The translations under genes and the position numbers were made by a program. 25,145 bases of DNA from DATHSY01 sp046729855 (GTDB lineage: Bacteria; Actinomycetota; UBA4738; HRBIN12). Positions within the stretch are counted from its first letter, which is position 1; every line of letters begins with the position of its first letter. Positions 1 to 7,159 of this stretch are shown here, piece after piece. The DNA lies in NCBI GenBank assembly GCA_046729855.1, contig JBKPHM010000098.1:1-25145 (forward strand). Direction: 5' to 3'. The notes under the pieces were generated by a model that was given only the letters and a program-made list of their open reading frames with translations, did no database searches and was not told where the DNA came from.

Positions 1-2
1 TC

Positions 3-446
3 GAGCCCGAGGAAGAACGGTACGGCATCCCGTTGCGGCCCGTGCTCGCGGGCCTCGGCATCGTCGTCGTCGCGCTGCTCGTCCTCGTCCCGCTCGTGAA
101 GGCGGCGCTCCGCCGGCGGATGCTGTCGCGAGGGCGAGACGGACGCGCGCTCGTGCTGTCGGCCTACCGCGTGTTCGACGGCGAGGCGGCGGAGGTCGGA
201 ATGGGCCGCCGCCCGGGCGAGACGATCGCCGAACACCGCGAGCGACTCTCGTCGACGGTTCAATTCTCCGACGGGCACCTCGCGCGGCTCACGGCCGCGG
301 CCCAGATCGCCGCATACGCCGACGCGACGCTCGACACCCAGGCCGCGCACGCCGCGCGGGCCGATGCGAAGGTCGCGATCAAGGACGTGTGGCGCCAGGC
401 GGGACCTCTCAGGCGGGTGCTGGGGCTGTACCGCCCGAAGGTCTGA
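3..446 (+). CDS. C-terminal part of a transglutaminase-like membrane protein (TgpA/DUF4129 tail), 5' truncated by the window
   Basis: The reading frame is open from the window edge (base 3) to the stop at 444-446, so about 147 residues of a longer protein are visible. They begin with an acidic linker (EPEEERYG), then one hydrophobic membrane helix (roughly residues 15-35, GIVVVALLVLVPLV) and a basic stop-transfer RRR. A soluble tail follows, with AYRVFDG and GRRPGETIAEHRERL. That layout, with the small-helical AYR...G.GRRPGET signature, is typical of the DUF4129 domain at the C-terminus of TgpA-type transglutaminase-like proteins, which have a multi-helix membrane part and an extracytoplasmic transglutaminase core. 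The core itself lies outside the window, so the assignment rests on the tail only. A TTG at 33 is in frame but sits just before the membrane helix and is not needed as a start. The gene converges with the merR gene, leaving 17 bases between stops. Confidence 0.6.
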   Translation, partial: EPEEERYGIPLRPVLAGLGIVVVALLVLVPLVKAALRRRMLSRGRDGRALVLSAYRVFDGEAAEVGMGRRPGETIAEHRERLSSTVQFSDGHLARLTAAAQIAAYADATLDTQAAHAARADAKVAIKDVWRQAGPLRRVLGLYRPKV

Positions 447-463
447 GGGATCCGTCCGAGCGG

Positions 464-946
464 TCAGCGAGCCGTTTGGGCCTGGGCGGCGGCCTGGCGG
501 AGCGCCCGGACGAACCGGTCCCGATCCTCGCGGAACTGACCGACGCGACCCTCGACGCCGGAGGCGATCTCGTCGATCGCCACGAAGAACGCGAGCTGGC
601 CCTCCTTCAGCGCGTCGAGGATCTCGCCGTTACGCCGCGCGATCTTGAAGATGCTCTGGCCGTCGGTGATGAGCTTGACCTCTGAGAGGTGCCTGTCAAG
701 CGCCGCTCGGCGGTTGAGGTACGCCCACGCGCGCCGGACCCGCTGCAGCGACATGCCGCCATCCAGTAGCGACTTGACGACCTTCAGCGCGACGAGGTCG
801 CGGAACGAGTACAGGCGCGGGACGCCGGAGCGACCGCCGGTGCTCTGTACCGACGGCTTGACGAGACCGATCTCGTCCCAGTATCGGAGCTGGCGAGGGG
901 TGCACCCCGTGAACTTCGTGGCTTGATGCGCCGTGAAGCCCTCCAT
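464..946 (-). CDS. MerR-family transcriptional regulator
   Basis: Encodes 160 residues. The N-terminus (about 1-70) is a MerR winged-helix DNA-binding domain: FTAHQATKFTGCTPRQLRYWDEIGLVKPS, then the wing region with PRLYSFRDLVALKVVKSLLD. A helical stretch follows (MSLQRVRRAWAYLNRR), and a C-terminal part with DALKEGQLAFFVAIDEIA that probably dimerises. There is no obvious metal-binding cysteine cluster or drug-binding domain, so the effector is unknown. I chose the ATG at 946 because the family homology starts there. The open frame continues upstream to 1150, but that extension is arginine-rich and looks like non-coding translation. The gene is monocistronic, facing the truncated transglutaminase gene, with the DUF3040 gene 220 bases upstream on the same strand. 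Confidence 0.85.
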   Translation of the reverse strand: MEGFTAHQATKFTGCTPRQLRYWDEIGLVKPSVQSTGGRSGVPRLYSFRDLVALKVVKSLLDGGMSLQRVRRAWAYLNRRAALDRHLSEVKLITDGQSIFKIARRNGEILDALKEGQLAFFVAIDEIASGVEGRVGQFREDRDRFVRALRQAAAQAQTAR

Positions 947-1026
947 GCGACCTGCGCCCTCCGCCGACCTCGTCGACCTGTCACGGACCAACGCATCGAG
1001 GGGAAGGCTCGCGATGCGGTGCCACG

Positions 1027-1073
1027 CTCGGGGAAGCGCCCGAGTTGTACCCCCGGCGCGTGAAGCTGGCAAG
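1027..1073 (-). promoter_or_regulatory. Possible merR promoter with a hairpin at the start site
   Basis: Reading the minus strand, CTTGCC (1073-1068) and TACAAC (1049-1044) are spaced 18 bases apart and could be -35 and -10 elements. Immediately downstream, CTCGGG (1044-1039) and CCCGAG (1032-1027) form a perfect 6-bp stem around a 6-base loop, at about the expected transcription start. The hairpin could be an operator, a 5' leader structure, or a terminator for the DUF3040 transcript; there is no U-tract. The rest of the 220-base gap between merR and the DUF3040 gene shows nothing recognisable. Confidence 0.3.
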
Positions 1074-1165
1074 CGCGCAGCATGACGCGCCGAACGATCG
1101 AGCCGATCCCCCGACGCCGCGACGGCAGCGACCGAGCGGCGAGAAGCCAACCTACACGTCTGACC

Positions 1166-1540
1166 CTACTCGTCGGACGGTGGCGGGGACCCCCGACGGA
1201 ACCGCTCCGCCAACCGCCCGAGGAGCCACGCCATCGGCGTGCCGCCCGCCTGCTGGAGCCCGCGCACCTGCTCGCGGGTGAGCTGCTTGAGGTACCGGTA
1301 GATCAGCAGAAGCGATACGAGCATCACGCCGAACCCCGTTGCCGCGACCCACAGCGACACGGGGAACAGCATCAGCATCACGAACCCCGCGAGGAACGCG
1401 AGGGCGGACCACCTGACGCGACGAGCGACGTGGGTGTACAGCGACGTCCGCGAGACGGCCTCGACGAGCCGGGGGTCCTCCTCGGCCAGCCGTTGCTCGA
1501 TCTCGTTGAGGATCCGCTGCTCGTCCGGCGAGAGGGGCAT
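1166..1540 (-). CDS. DUF3040 family membrane protein
   Basis: A 124-residue protein with a characteristic actinobacterial DUF3040 start (MPLSPDEQRILNEIEQRLAEEDPRL). A short amphipathic region is followed by two adjacent membrane helices (about residues 44-60, ALAFLAGFVMLMLF, and 62-82, WVAATGFGVMLVSLLLIY), then a basic cytoplasmic tail. DUF3040 proteins are small membrane proteins of unknown function, found mainly in actinobacteria. The start is supported by a strong ribosome-binding site (GGTAGGAG) five to eight bases before the ATG, and by a clean promoter upstream. The gene stands alone between dinB and merR, all on the minus strand. Confidence 0.85.
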   Translation of the reverse strand: MPLSPDEQRILNEIEQRLAEEDPRLVEAVSRTSLYTHVARRVRWSALAFLAGFVMLMLFPVSLWVAATGFGVMLVSLLLIYRYLKQLTREQVRGLQQAGGTPMAWLLGRLAERFRRGSPPPSDE

Positions 1541-1567
1541 CGCTCCTACCTTCGTCGGGTGTACCCG

Positions 1568-1597
1568 ATTATAGGAAGCACGCGCGCAAGGGTTGAA
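1568..1597 (-). promoter_or_regulatory. Promoter of the DUF3040 gene
   Basis: On the minus strand the -10 box is a perfect TATAAT (1573-1568), and TTCAAC (1597-1592) lies 18 bases upstream as a weak -35. The predicted start is about 20 bases before the ATG at 1540, leaving room for the GGTAGGAG ribosome-binding site. TATAAT is conspicuous in such GC-rich DNA. The promoter lies in the short gap between the dinB stop (1623) and this gene. Confidence 0.6.
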
Positions 1598-1622
1598 GAG
1601 CCGATCGGCCGCGCCCGGCCGT

Positions 1623-2831
1623 TCATCGGTCCCGCCGTCGGTCGAGCAGGGTCGCGGGACGCGCGCTCCCGCGTCCGAACCGTCGGTCGATCCGGTCGAG
1701 GGCGCGTTCGACCTCGCCCCATCGATCGCCCCGCACCAGCGCGAGCTGTTCCGCGCCGGCCGGGATCAGGCCCGTGGCCTGGACGCCGAGCAACCGCACG
1801 CGTCGCCTGGCCCCGGGCAAGCCTCGGTACAGCTCCGCCGCAACCCTGTACAGGTCCGCGGCGACGTCCGTAGGAGCCGAGAACGTCCGCGAGCGCGTCA
1901 GCGTCGTGAAGTTGGCGAGACGAACCTTCAGGACGATCGTCCGGGCGCGGTAGCCATCCTCGCGCAGCCGCGCGGCCACCTTGTGCGACAGCGCGAGCGC
2001 CTCCCGGAGCAGGTCCTGCTCCGCGTCGAGGTCGGCGTCGAAGGTCTCCTCGTGGCTGACGGACTTCGGCGCCTCGTACGGGACCACGTCCCGAGGATCG
2101 ACCCCGCTCGCGAGCGAGTGCAGGTCGCGCGCGTGCTGGTCGCCGATCAACCGGCCCAGGACGGCGGACGGCGTGACCGCGAGGTCGCCGACGGTCTTGA
2201 CGCCCAGCCGGTGCAGCGTCTCGAGCGTCTTGTCGCCGACACCCCACAGCGCGTCGGCGGCGAGCGGTTCGAGGAACGCCGTCACGTCCTCGCCGCGGAC
2301 GTGGAGCAGGCCATCGGGCTTGGCCTGCCGCGAGGCGAGCTTCGCGATCAGCTTGTTGGGTGCGACGCCCACCGAGCACCGGACGCCGATCTCGCGCCGG
2401 ACGTCGCCGCGGATCCGTTCGCCGATCCGTTCCGGCTCGCCGAACAGGCGCCCGGCACCGCCGACGTCGAGGAAGGCCTCGTCGAGCGAGATCGGCTCTA
2501 CGATCGGCGTGTACGACAGCAGGACCTCGCGGAAACGGTTCGAGTGCGCCTTGTACGTCTCGAAGTCCGGCGGGACGAACACGGCATCCGGGCAGAGACG
2601 CCGGGCGCGGACGGCCGGCATGGCGCTGTGGATCCCATACCGCCGGGCTTCGTACGACGCCGACATCACGACGCCTCGGCTGCCGGCCCCACCGACGACG
2701 ACGGGCCTGCCGGCGAGCGACGGGTCCTTCAGGACCTCGACGGAAGCGTAGAACGCGTCGAGGTCGACGTGCAGGATCGGCTCGGCCGGGCGCGGCATCG
2801 TGACGAAAGCCTGCACCAGGATGGCCGCCAC
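1623..2831 (-). CDS. dinB: Y-family DNA polymerase IV (DinB)
   Basis: A translesion DNA polymerase of 402 residues (391 if it begins at the ATG at 2798). The palm motif HVDLDAFYASVE carries the first catalytic aspartate, and SLDEAFLDV carries the second acidic pair. SYEARRYGI and SVGVAPNKLIAKLAS are the usual fingers/palm motifs, WGVGDKTLETLHRLGVKTVGDL is the helix-hairpin-helix thumb, and the little-finger domain follows. A degenerate internal beta-clamp motif (EQLALV) precedes RWGEVERALDRIDRRFG, while the extreme C-terminus lacks the usual QxxLxLF peptide. All catalytic residues are intact, which separates it from ImuB, the inactive partner in mutasomes. The GTG start at 2831 follows the dnaE2 stop by one base with a GGGGTGG ribosome-binding site. 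The ATG at 2798 fits the usual family length better. It probably shares the LexA-controlled transcript of dnaE2. Confidence 0.93.
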   Translation of the reverse strand: MAAILVQAFVTMPRPAEPILHVDLDAFYASVEVLKDPSLAGRPVVVGGAGSRGVVMSASYEARRYGIHSAMPAVRARRLCPDAVFVPPDFETYKAHSNRFREVLLSYTPIVEPISLDEAFLDVGGAGRLFGEPERIGERIRGDVRREIGVRCSVGVAPNKLIAKLASRQAKPDGLLHVRGEDVTAFLEPLAADALWGVGDKTLETLHRLGVKTVGDLAVTPSAVLGRLIGDQHARDLHSLASGVDPRDVVPYEAPKSVSHEETFDADLDAEQDLLREALALSHKVAARLREDGYRARTIVLKVRLANFTTLTRSRTFSAPTDVAADLYRVAAELYRGLPGARRRVRLLGVQATGLIPAGAEQLALVRGDRWGEVERALDRIDRRFGRGSARPATLLDRRRDR

Positions 2832-2832
2832 G

Positions 2833-5800
2833 TCACCACCCCGCCGAGCCGCCGCTCGCGTGCCACAACTTGCGCGGCGGTGCTACGTCGGCGGTGCCGG
2901 TGCCGGCGACCTTCTCGTGCAAGGTGCCATCGCGCCGCGCGCGATGCAGCGCCACCAGGTCCCACGCGTCCTCCGCGATCACGCTCACGCCCCGCTCGCC
3001 GGTCCGCCGGAGCCGCCCGCGGACCGCGAGGACAAACGAGTGGAAGATCGTCCTCGCGATCTTCGGCTGGACCTTCTCGAAGACCGTCACGTCGACGGGG
3101 CCGGTCGCGTCGTCCAGCGTGAGGAAGATGATCCGCTGGCCGCTGCGGACGGCCGGCGTCTGCGACGCGACCTTGACGCCGGCGACGGTCACCCACGCGC
3201 CGCCCCGCTGGCGGTAGAGCTCGTTCGCGCGGACGACCCCCAGGTCGCGGAGCAGCGGCTCGAAGAACGACACGAGATGTCGCGACGCGTCGACGCCGAG
3301 GACCTCGAGCTCGGCGCGGACGCGTTCGGCGTCGGTGTACTCGGGAAGCGCGAACGCGAGCTGCTGCGCGGGTCCGGACAGGTCGAGCGCGAGCTGGTCG
3401 CCCTCGCGCTGCGGGTCGGTCGTCATCGCCTGGTACAGCCGGTCACGTCGCGTCCCCCTCGGCAGCGCGTCGAACCCGCCAGCATGCGCGATCGCCTCGA
3501 CCACGGGTCTCGACGCGCGCGTCCGCCGGATGAAGTCGCCGACGTCGTGGAACGGGCGGTCGGCGCGCGCTTCGAGGACCGACCGGATCTCGGCGTCACC
3601 GATCCCGTGGACGTCCTTCAGCGCGAGCCGGATGCCCTTGCCGCCACCGGAAAGATCCTCGACCACGTACTCCGGTTCGCTGCGGTTCACATCGAGCGGG
3701 AGGATCTCGATCCCGTGCTCGCGCGCGTCCTCGAGGATCAGCCGCCGCGGGTACATCCCTGGCTCGTGCGTCAGCACGCCGGCCAGGAAATGAGCGGGGT
3801 AATGCGCCTTCAGCCAGGCCGACTGGTACGTGGGTACGGCGAACGCCGCCGCGTGCGCCTTGCAAAACCCGAACGACGCGAACGACCACACCTCCCGCCA
3901 GACCCGTTCGGCGTCGTCGTCCGACAGACGGAGGTTCTCCGTGGCGCGCGCGAGGAACCACGTCCGGATCCCCTCGACCTCGACGTCGTCGGACAGGTGC
4001 CGCCGAACGCGGTCGGCCTCGGACAGGTCGCAGCCGGTGACCGCGGCGACGGTCCGCATCACCTGCTCGTGGTAGACGATCACACCGAACGTCTCACGTA
4101 GGCCCGCGCGGAACGCGGGATGCAGGTACGTCGGCCGCTCCGTCCCGGCGCGGCGTCGTAGGAACGGCGTGATCATGTCCGACTTCACCGGGCCGGGCCG
4201 GAACAGCGAGATGTCGGTGATCAGGTCCTCCCAGCGGTCGGGCTGGAACTTCTGGAGTAGCTCGCGCTGGCCGGGCGACTCGATCTGGAAACAGCCGAGC
4301 GTGTCGGAGCGGCGGATCAGCTCGAACGTCTGCGGATCGTCGTCGGGGATCCGGTCGAGGTCGACCTTCTCGTCGCGCGTCCGCGCGATCTCGTCGAGGC
4401 AGTGGCGCATCGCCGACAGCATCCGCACTCCGAGGACGTCGAGCTTCAGGTAGCCGAGCAGCTCGACGTCGTCCTTGTCGGCCTGGATCATCCGATAGCC
4501 CTGGAACGACCGCTCGAGCGGCACGCGCGTCACGAGATCGTCGTTCGACAAGACGATCCCGCTGGGGTGCAGCGCGAGGTGGCGCGGGAACCCGTTCAGC
4601 CGCTCGGCGACGCGGAACAGGAGCTCGAGCTGACCGGCGTTCAGGTTGGAGCCGGCGAGCTCGGGCAGCTCCTCGATCGCCTGCCGGATGTGGTGCGCGC
4701 CGATGTGCGGGAACGCCTTGGCGACCGTGTCGACCTCCACCTCGGGAAAGCCCAGCGCCTTGCCGACCTCGCGGACGGCCGCGCGGGCGCGGTAGGTGTC
4801 GATCATCGCGACACAGGCCGTCCGGTCATCGCCGTGACGCGACAGCACCATGTCGTAGACGTCCTCGCGACGTGCCGACTCGACGTCGATGTCGATATCG
4901 GGCAGCTCGTCGCGGAGCGGGTTCAGGAACCGCTCGAAGACGAGGTCGTGGCGGACCGGGTCGACGTCTGAGATCCCGGTGAGGTAGCAGACGAAAGAGC
5001 CGGCCGCGCTCCCCCTGCATGCACACCTGATCCCCATCGCGCGGATGTCGTCGACGATGTCGGCGACCGTTAGGAAGTACGCCGAGTAGCCGAGCTTGTG
5101 GATCATGTCGAGCTCGTGGTCGAGCCGGTCGCGGACGTCGCGCGTCGGCGCCAGACCGCGCCGCTCGATCCCGCGCCAGCACCGCTCGGCCAGGACAGAC
5201 GACGCCGACCGTCCCGCGGGCGTCGGGAACTCGGGGAAGTGAACCGTCCGCAGCCCGAGATCGAATGTGCACATCTCCTCGATCGCGAGCGTCGCGTCGC
5301 ACAGATCCGGCCGCTCGACGAACAGCCGCCGCATCGCGTCCGCCGGTTTCAGCCAGCCTTCGGCGTTCGTGCGCGTGACGTTGTGCCGGTTGATCGGGAC
5401 GAGCTCGCGCATGCACTCGAGCGCGTCGGCGAGGAACGCGTCCTCGGGGACGAGGTACCGCACTGCGTTCGTCGCGACGGCGGCGACGGAGGCTCGCTCG
5501 GCCAGTCGAAGGAGTGCGCGGATCTCGTCGTTCGACCCGGGCTCGAGCCGCTGCTGCACGCCGACGAACAGCCGCTCGCCGAACGCCTCGTGGAACGGGC
5601 CGATCGCCCGAGCCGCGGCGCCTGGCTTGCCGGCGACGGCGAGCGCACCCGGCGACGAGCCCGGCCCCATCACGGCGACGAGGCCGCCGCCGTGCGCGCA
5701 CACCTGCTCGACGCTCAGCGACGGCTCGCCGCGCTCGCCGAGCATGTGCGCGTCGGTGAGCACCCGGCAGAGATTGCCGTACCCCACCGCATCCGTCGCT

Positions 5801-6036
5801 ACGAGCACGACCGACCCGCCCCCGATCAACGTGACGGTCGCGCCGAGGATCGGGCGCACGCCCACCCTCTGACATGCATCGACGAAGCGGGTGGCGCCGT
5901 ACAGCCCGTCGCGGTCCGTCAGCGCGACCGACCGGAACCCGAGCTCGGCCGCACGCACCGCGAGCTCCTCCGGAGAGAAGGCACCTTCCTTGAGCGAGAA
6001 GAAGGAACCGACGTCCAGGTGGATGAACGAGGCCAC
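2833..6036 (-). CDS. dnaE2: DnaE2-like error-prone DNA polymerase III alpha subunit
   Basis: A C-family replicative-type polymerase of about 1067 residues, the short form typical of error-prone DnaE2-like proteins. An N-terminal PHP domain (about 1-190) comes first, then the palm with PDIDIDVESARREDVYDMV (catalytic aspartates) and LKLDVLGVRMLS (third aspartate), fingers with SWLKAHYPAHFLAGVL, helix-hairpin-helix DNA binding, a possible beta-clamp peptide QLALDL, and a C-terminal OB fold. The first PHP metal motif reads FIHLDVGSFFS instead of HxHxxYS, so the PHP site is probably inactive as a proofreading nuclease. I chose the GTG at 6036 over the ATG at 6051 because that ATG abuts the LexA box, which lies inside the likely promoter; family proteins also begin about here (MASFIHLD). 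It is followed by dinB with a one-base gap. No ImuA gene is present. Confidence 0.9.
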   Translation of the reverse strand: MASFIHLDVGSFFSLKEGAFSPEELAVRAAELGFRSVALTDRDGLYGATRFVDACQRVGVRPILGATVTLIGGGSVVLVATDAVGYGNLCRVLTDAHMLGERGEPSLSVEQVCAHGGGLVAVMGPGSSPGALAVAGKPGAAARAIGPFHEAFGERLFVGVQQRLEPGSNDEIRALLRLAERASVAAVATNAVRYLVPEDAFLADALECMRELVPINRHNVTRTNAEGWLKPADAMRRLFVERPDLCDATLAIEEMCTFDLGLRTVHFPEFPTPAGRSASSVLAERCWRGIERRGLAPTRDVRDRLDHELDMIHKLGYSAYFLTVADIVDDIRAMGIRCACRGSAAGSFVCYLTGISDVDPVRHDLVFERFLNPLRDELPDIDIDVESARREDVYDMVLSRHGDDRTACVAMIDTYRARAAVREVGKALGFPEVEVDTVAKAFPHIGAHHIRQAIEELPELAGSNLNAGQLELLFRVAERLNGFPRHLALHPSGIVLSNDDLVTRVPLERSFQGYRMIQADKDDVELLGYLKLDVLGVRMLSAMRHCLDEIARTRDEKVDLDRIPDDDPQTFELIRRSDTLGCFQIESPGQRELLQKFQPDRWEDLITDISLFRPGPVKSDMITPFLRRRAGTERPTYLHPAFRAGLRETFGVIVYHEQVMRTVAAVTGCDLSEADRVRRHLSDDVEVEGIRTWFLARATENLRLSDDDAERVWREVWSFASFGFCKAHAAAFAVPTYQSAWLKAHYPAHFLAGVLTHEPGMYPRRLILEDAREHGIEILPLDVNRSEPEYVVEDLSGGGKGIRLALKDVHGIGDAEIRSVLEARADRPFHDVGDFIRRTRASRPVVEAIAHAGGFDALPRGTRRDRLYQAMTTDPQREGDQLALDLSGPAQQLAFALPEYTDAERVRAELEVLGVDASRHLVSFFEPLLRDLGVVRANELYRQRGGAWVTVAGVKVASQTPAVRSGQRIIFLTLDDATGPVDVTVFEKVQPKIARTIFHSFVLAVRGRLRRTGERGVSVIAEDAWDLVALHRARRDGTLHEKVAGTGTADVAPPRKLWHASGGSAGW

Positions 6037-6046
6037 GGCATCCCGT

Positions 6047-6076
6047 ATCATCGAACGTGTGTTCGATTCCCGTCAA
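6047..6076 (-). promoter_or_regulatory. SOS promoter of dnaE2-dinB
   Basis: On the minus strand TTGACG (6076-6071) is a good -35 and GATGAT (6052-6047) a fair -10, 18 bases apart. The LexA box at 6065-6052 fills the spacer, which is the classic arrangement for repression. The predicted transcription start near 6040 is downstream of the ATG at 6051 and only a few bases before the GTG at 6036. That implies a nearly leaderless transcript. Confidence 0.5.
6052..6065. promoter_or_regulatory. LexA (SOS) box between dnaE2 and udgX
   Basis: CGAACGTGTGTTCG matches the known Gram-positive/actinobacterial LexA operator CGAACRNRYGTTCG at every position. It lies in the 113-base gap between the divergent dnaE2 and udgX starts, overlapping the inferred dnaE2 promoter and 85 bases before the udgX start. 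It could repress both genes. Confidence 0.88.
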
Positions 6077-6149
6077 GAGGCCGCGGGCGAGCTGCCCGGG
6101 CCATGAGGCCGCTACGTCTGGTCGCCGGCCGTCGGGGTACGTCTGACGC

Positions 6150-6788
6150 ATGCCGAAGAGGGTCGAACCCGCTCGGTCCGCGGCTGAGTTCGTCCCGGCG
6201 GACCGGACGCTGCCCGCGATGACGGAGGCCGTGCAGGGTTGCCGCGGGTGCGATCTGTACGCAAACGCGACGCAAGCTGTGTTCGGCGAGGGCCGCGCAG
6301 GTGCCGACGTGATGATGATTGGCGAGCAGCCGGGCGACCGCGAGGACATCGAGGGCGCGCCGTTCGTCGGACCGGCGGGCAAGCTACTCGACACGGCACT
6401 GGAGCGCGCCGGGATCGATCGCGACGAGGTCTACGTCACCAATGCGGTGAAGCACTTCAAGTGGGAGCCGCGCGGCAAGCGGCGGATTCACAAAAAGCCG
6501 AACGCCGAGGAGATCCGCGCGTGCAACCCGTGGCTGCAGGCCGAGCTGGAGGTCGTAAAGCCAAGGGTCGTCGTCTGCCTGGGCGCGACGGCGGCGCAGG
6601 CAGTGATCGGGAGGGGGTTCAGGGTCACGCAGCACCGCGGGGAGTTCGTCGATACGCCGCTCGAGTCGCTCGTGACCGCCACCGTGCACCCGTCGTCGAT
6701 CCTGCGTGCCGAGGACGACGCGACGCGGAACGCGGAGATGGAAGCGTTCGTACGCGACCTCCGGGCGGTGGCCACGGCGATCGCCTAG
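6150..6788 (+). CDS. udgX: UdgX-type uracil-DNA glycosylase, Fe-S cluster, uracil cross-linking family
   Basis: A 212-residue protein of the family 4/UdgX group of uracil-DNA glycosylases. Motif A is GEQPGDRED (58-66), followed by PFVGPAGKLLD. The diagnostic UdgX loop KRRIH (110-114) carries the histidine that, in the studied mycobacterial UdgX, bonds covalently to the abasic sugar after uracil release. The other catalytic motif is HPSSILRA (from 180). Cysteines 31, 34, 125 and 143 are placed like the 4Fe-4S ligands of family 4 enzymes. The ATG at 6150 gives a normal family N-terminus (FVPADRTLPAM...GCRGCDLY). TACGTC, a -10-like hexamer, lies 6 bases before the ATG and no good ribosome-binding site is seen, so the mRNA may be leaderless. 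It is divergent from dnaE2 across a LexA box and convergent with the DUF6504 gene. Enzymatic behaviour is inferred from the family. Confidence 0.93.
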   Translation: MPKRVEPARSAAEFVPADRTLPAMTEAVQGCRGCDLYANATQAVFGEGRAGADVMMIGEQPGDREDIEGAPFVGPAGKLLDTALERAGIDRDEVYVTNAVKHFKWEPRGKRRIHKKPNAEEIRACNPWLQAELEVVKPRVVVCLGATAAQAVIGRGFRVTQHRGEFVDTPLESLVTATVHPSSILRAEDDATRNAEMEAFVRDLRAVATAIA

Positions 6789-7036
6789 TCCCACAATCGC
6801 TCGAGGTGCCAGCGGTCGGCGCGCCGGTCGTGGTACAGGTCCCAGACGGCCCCGCCGCGTGCCTCGACCCTCCAGTATTCGCGGTCGCGCCCGTCGGCCC
6901 ACCACCGCCCCTCGATCCGCCATCTGCCGATCACGTCGGCGACCTCGTACCGGCGACCCCGCCACACGAACGCCGCCGGCATCCCGGCGTCGCGCTCGAC
7001 CCGCACCTCTACCTGCTCGTCGTACCGCTTGGACAT
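6785..7036 (-). CDS. DUF6504 family small protein, predicted SOS-regulated
   Basis: An 83-residue protein: MSKRYDEQVEVRVE, then PAAFVWRGRRYEVADVIGRWRIEGRWW, then REYWRVEARGGAVWDLYHDRRADRWHLERLWD. This pattern of a basic N-terminus, a tryptophan-rich beta core and an aromatic C-terminus fits DUF6504, a small actinobacterial family of unknown function that I recall being encoded near translesion polymerase genes. I chose the ATG at 7036 because homology starts there. The open frame to 7120 would run through the LexA box and has no family resemblance. The LexA operator 45 bases upstream indicates DNA-damage induction. Its stop codon shares a CTAG palindrome with the udgX stop, so the two genes meet tail to tail with a 4-base overlap. 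No catalytic motif is evident; it may be an accessory or nucleic-acid-binding protein of the damage response. Confidence 0.8.
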   Translation of the reverse strand: MSKRYDEQVEVRVERDAGMPAAFVWRGRRYEVADVIGRWRIEGRWWADGRDREYWRVEARGGAVWDLYHDRRADRWHLERLWD

Positions 7037-7081
7037 TCGGACGCTCGCCTCGTTCCCGTCTCTCGCTCCGTGCCTCCGAAT

Positions 7082-7095
7082 CGAACGTATGTTCG
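7082..7095. promoter_or_regulatory. LexA (SOS) box upstream of the DUF6504 gene
   Basis: CGAACGTATGTTCG matches the CGAACRNRYGTTCG operator at every position. It lies 45 bases before the DUF6504 ATG and 64 bases from the 3' end of the acyl-CoA dehydrogenase gene, so the DUF6504 gene is the only plausible target. With the box at 6052-6065 it brackets udgX. Confidence 0.87.
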
Positions 7096-7159
7096 ACAGA
7101 AACCCGAGCGTACGCCCCACCTCCGACAGCCGTCAAGACGAAGGTTGGCGCCTCGACGG

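Noticed and set aside
1623..2831. ImuB, the inactive Y-family partner of DnaE2
   Set aside because: The catalytic motifs LDAFYAS and SLDEAF are intact, so it is called DinB.
4826..6394. Long minus-strand open frame of 522 codons across dnaE2
   Set aside because: Arg/Ala-rich translation in a different frame from dnaE2 with no family motifs. It is a by-product of high GC content, as are similar long frames opposite dinB, udgX, the ftcD cluster and the kinase.
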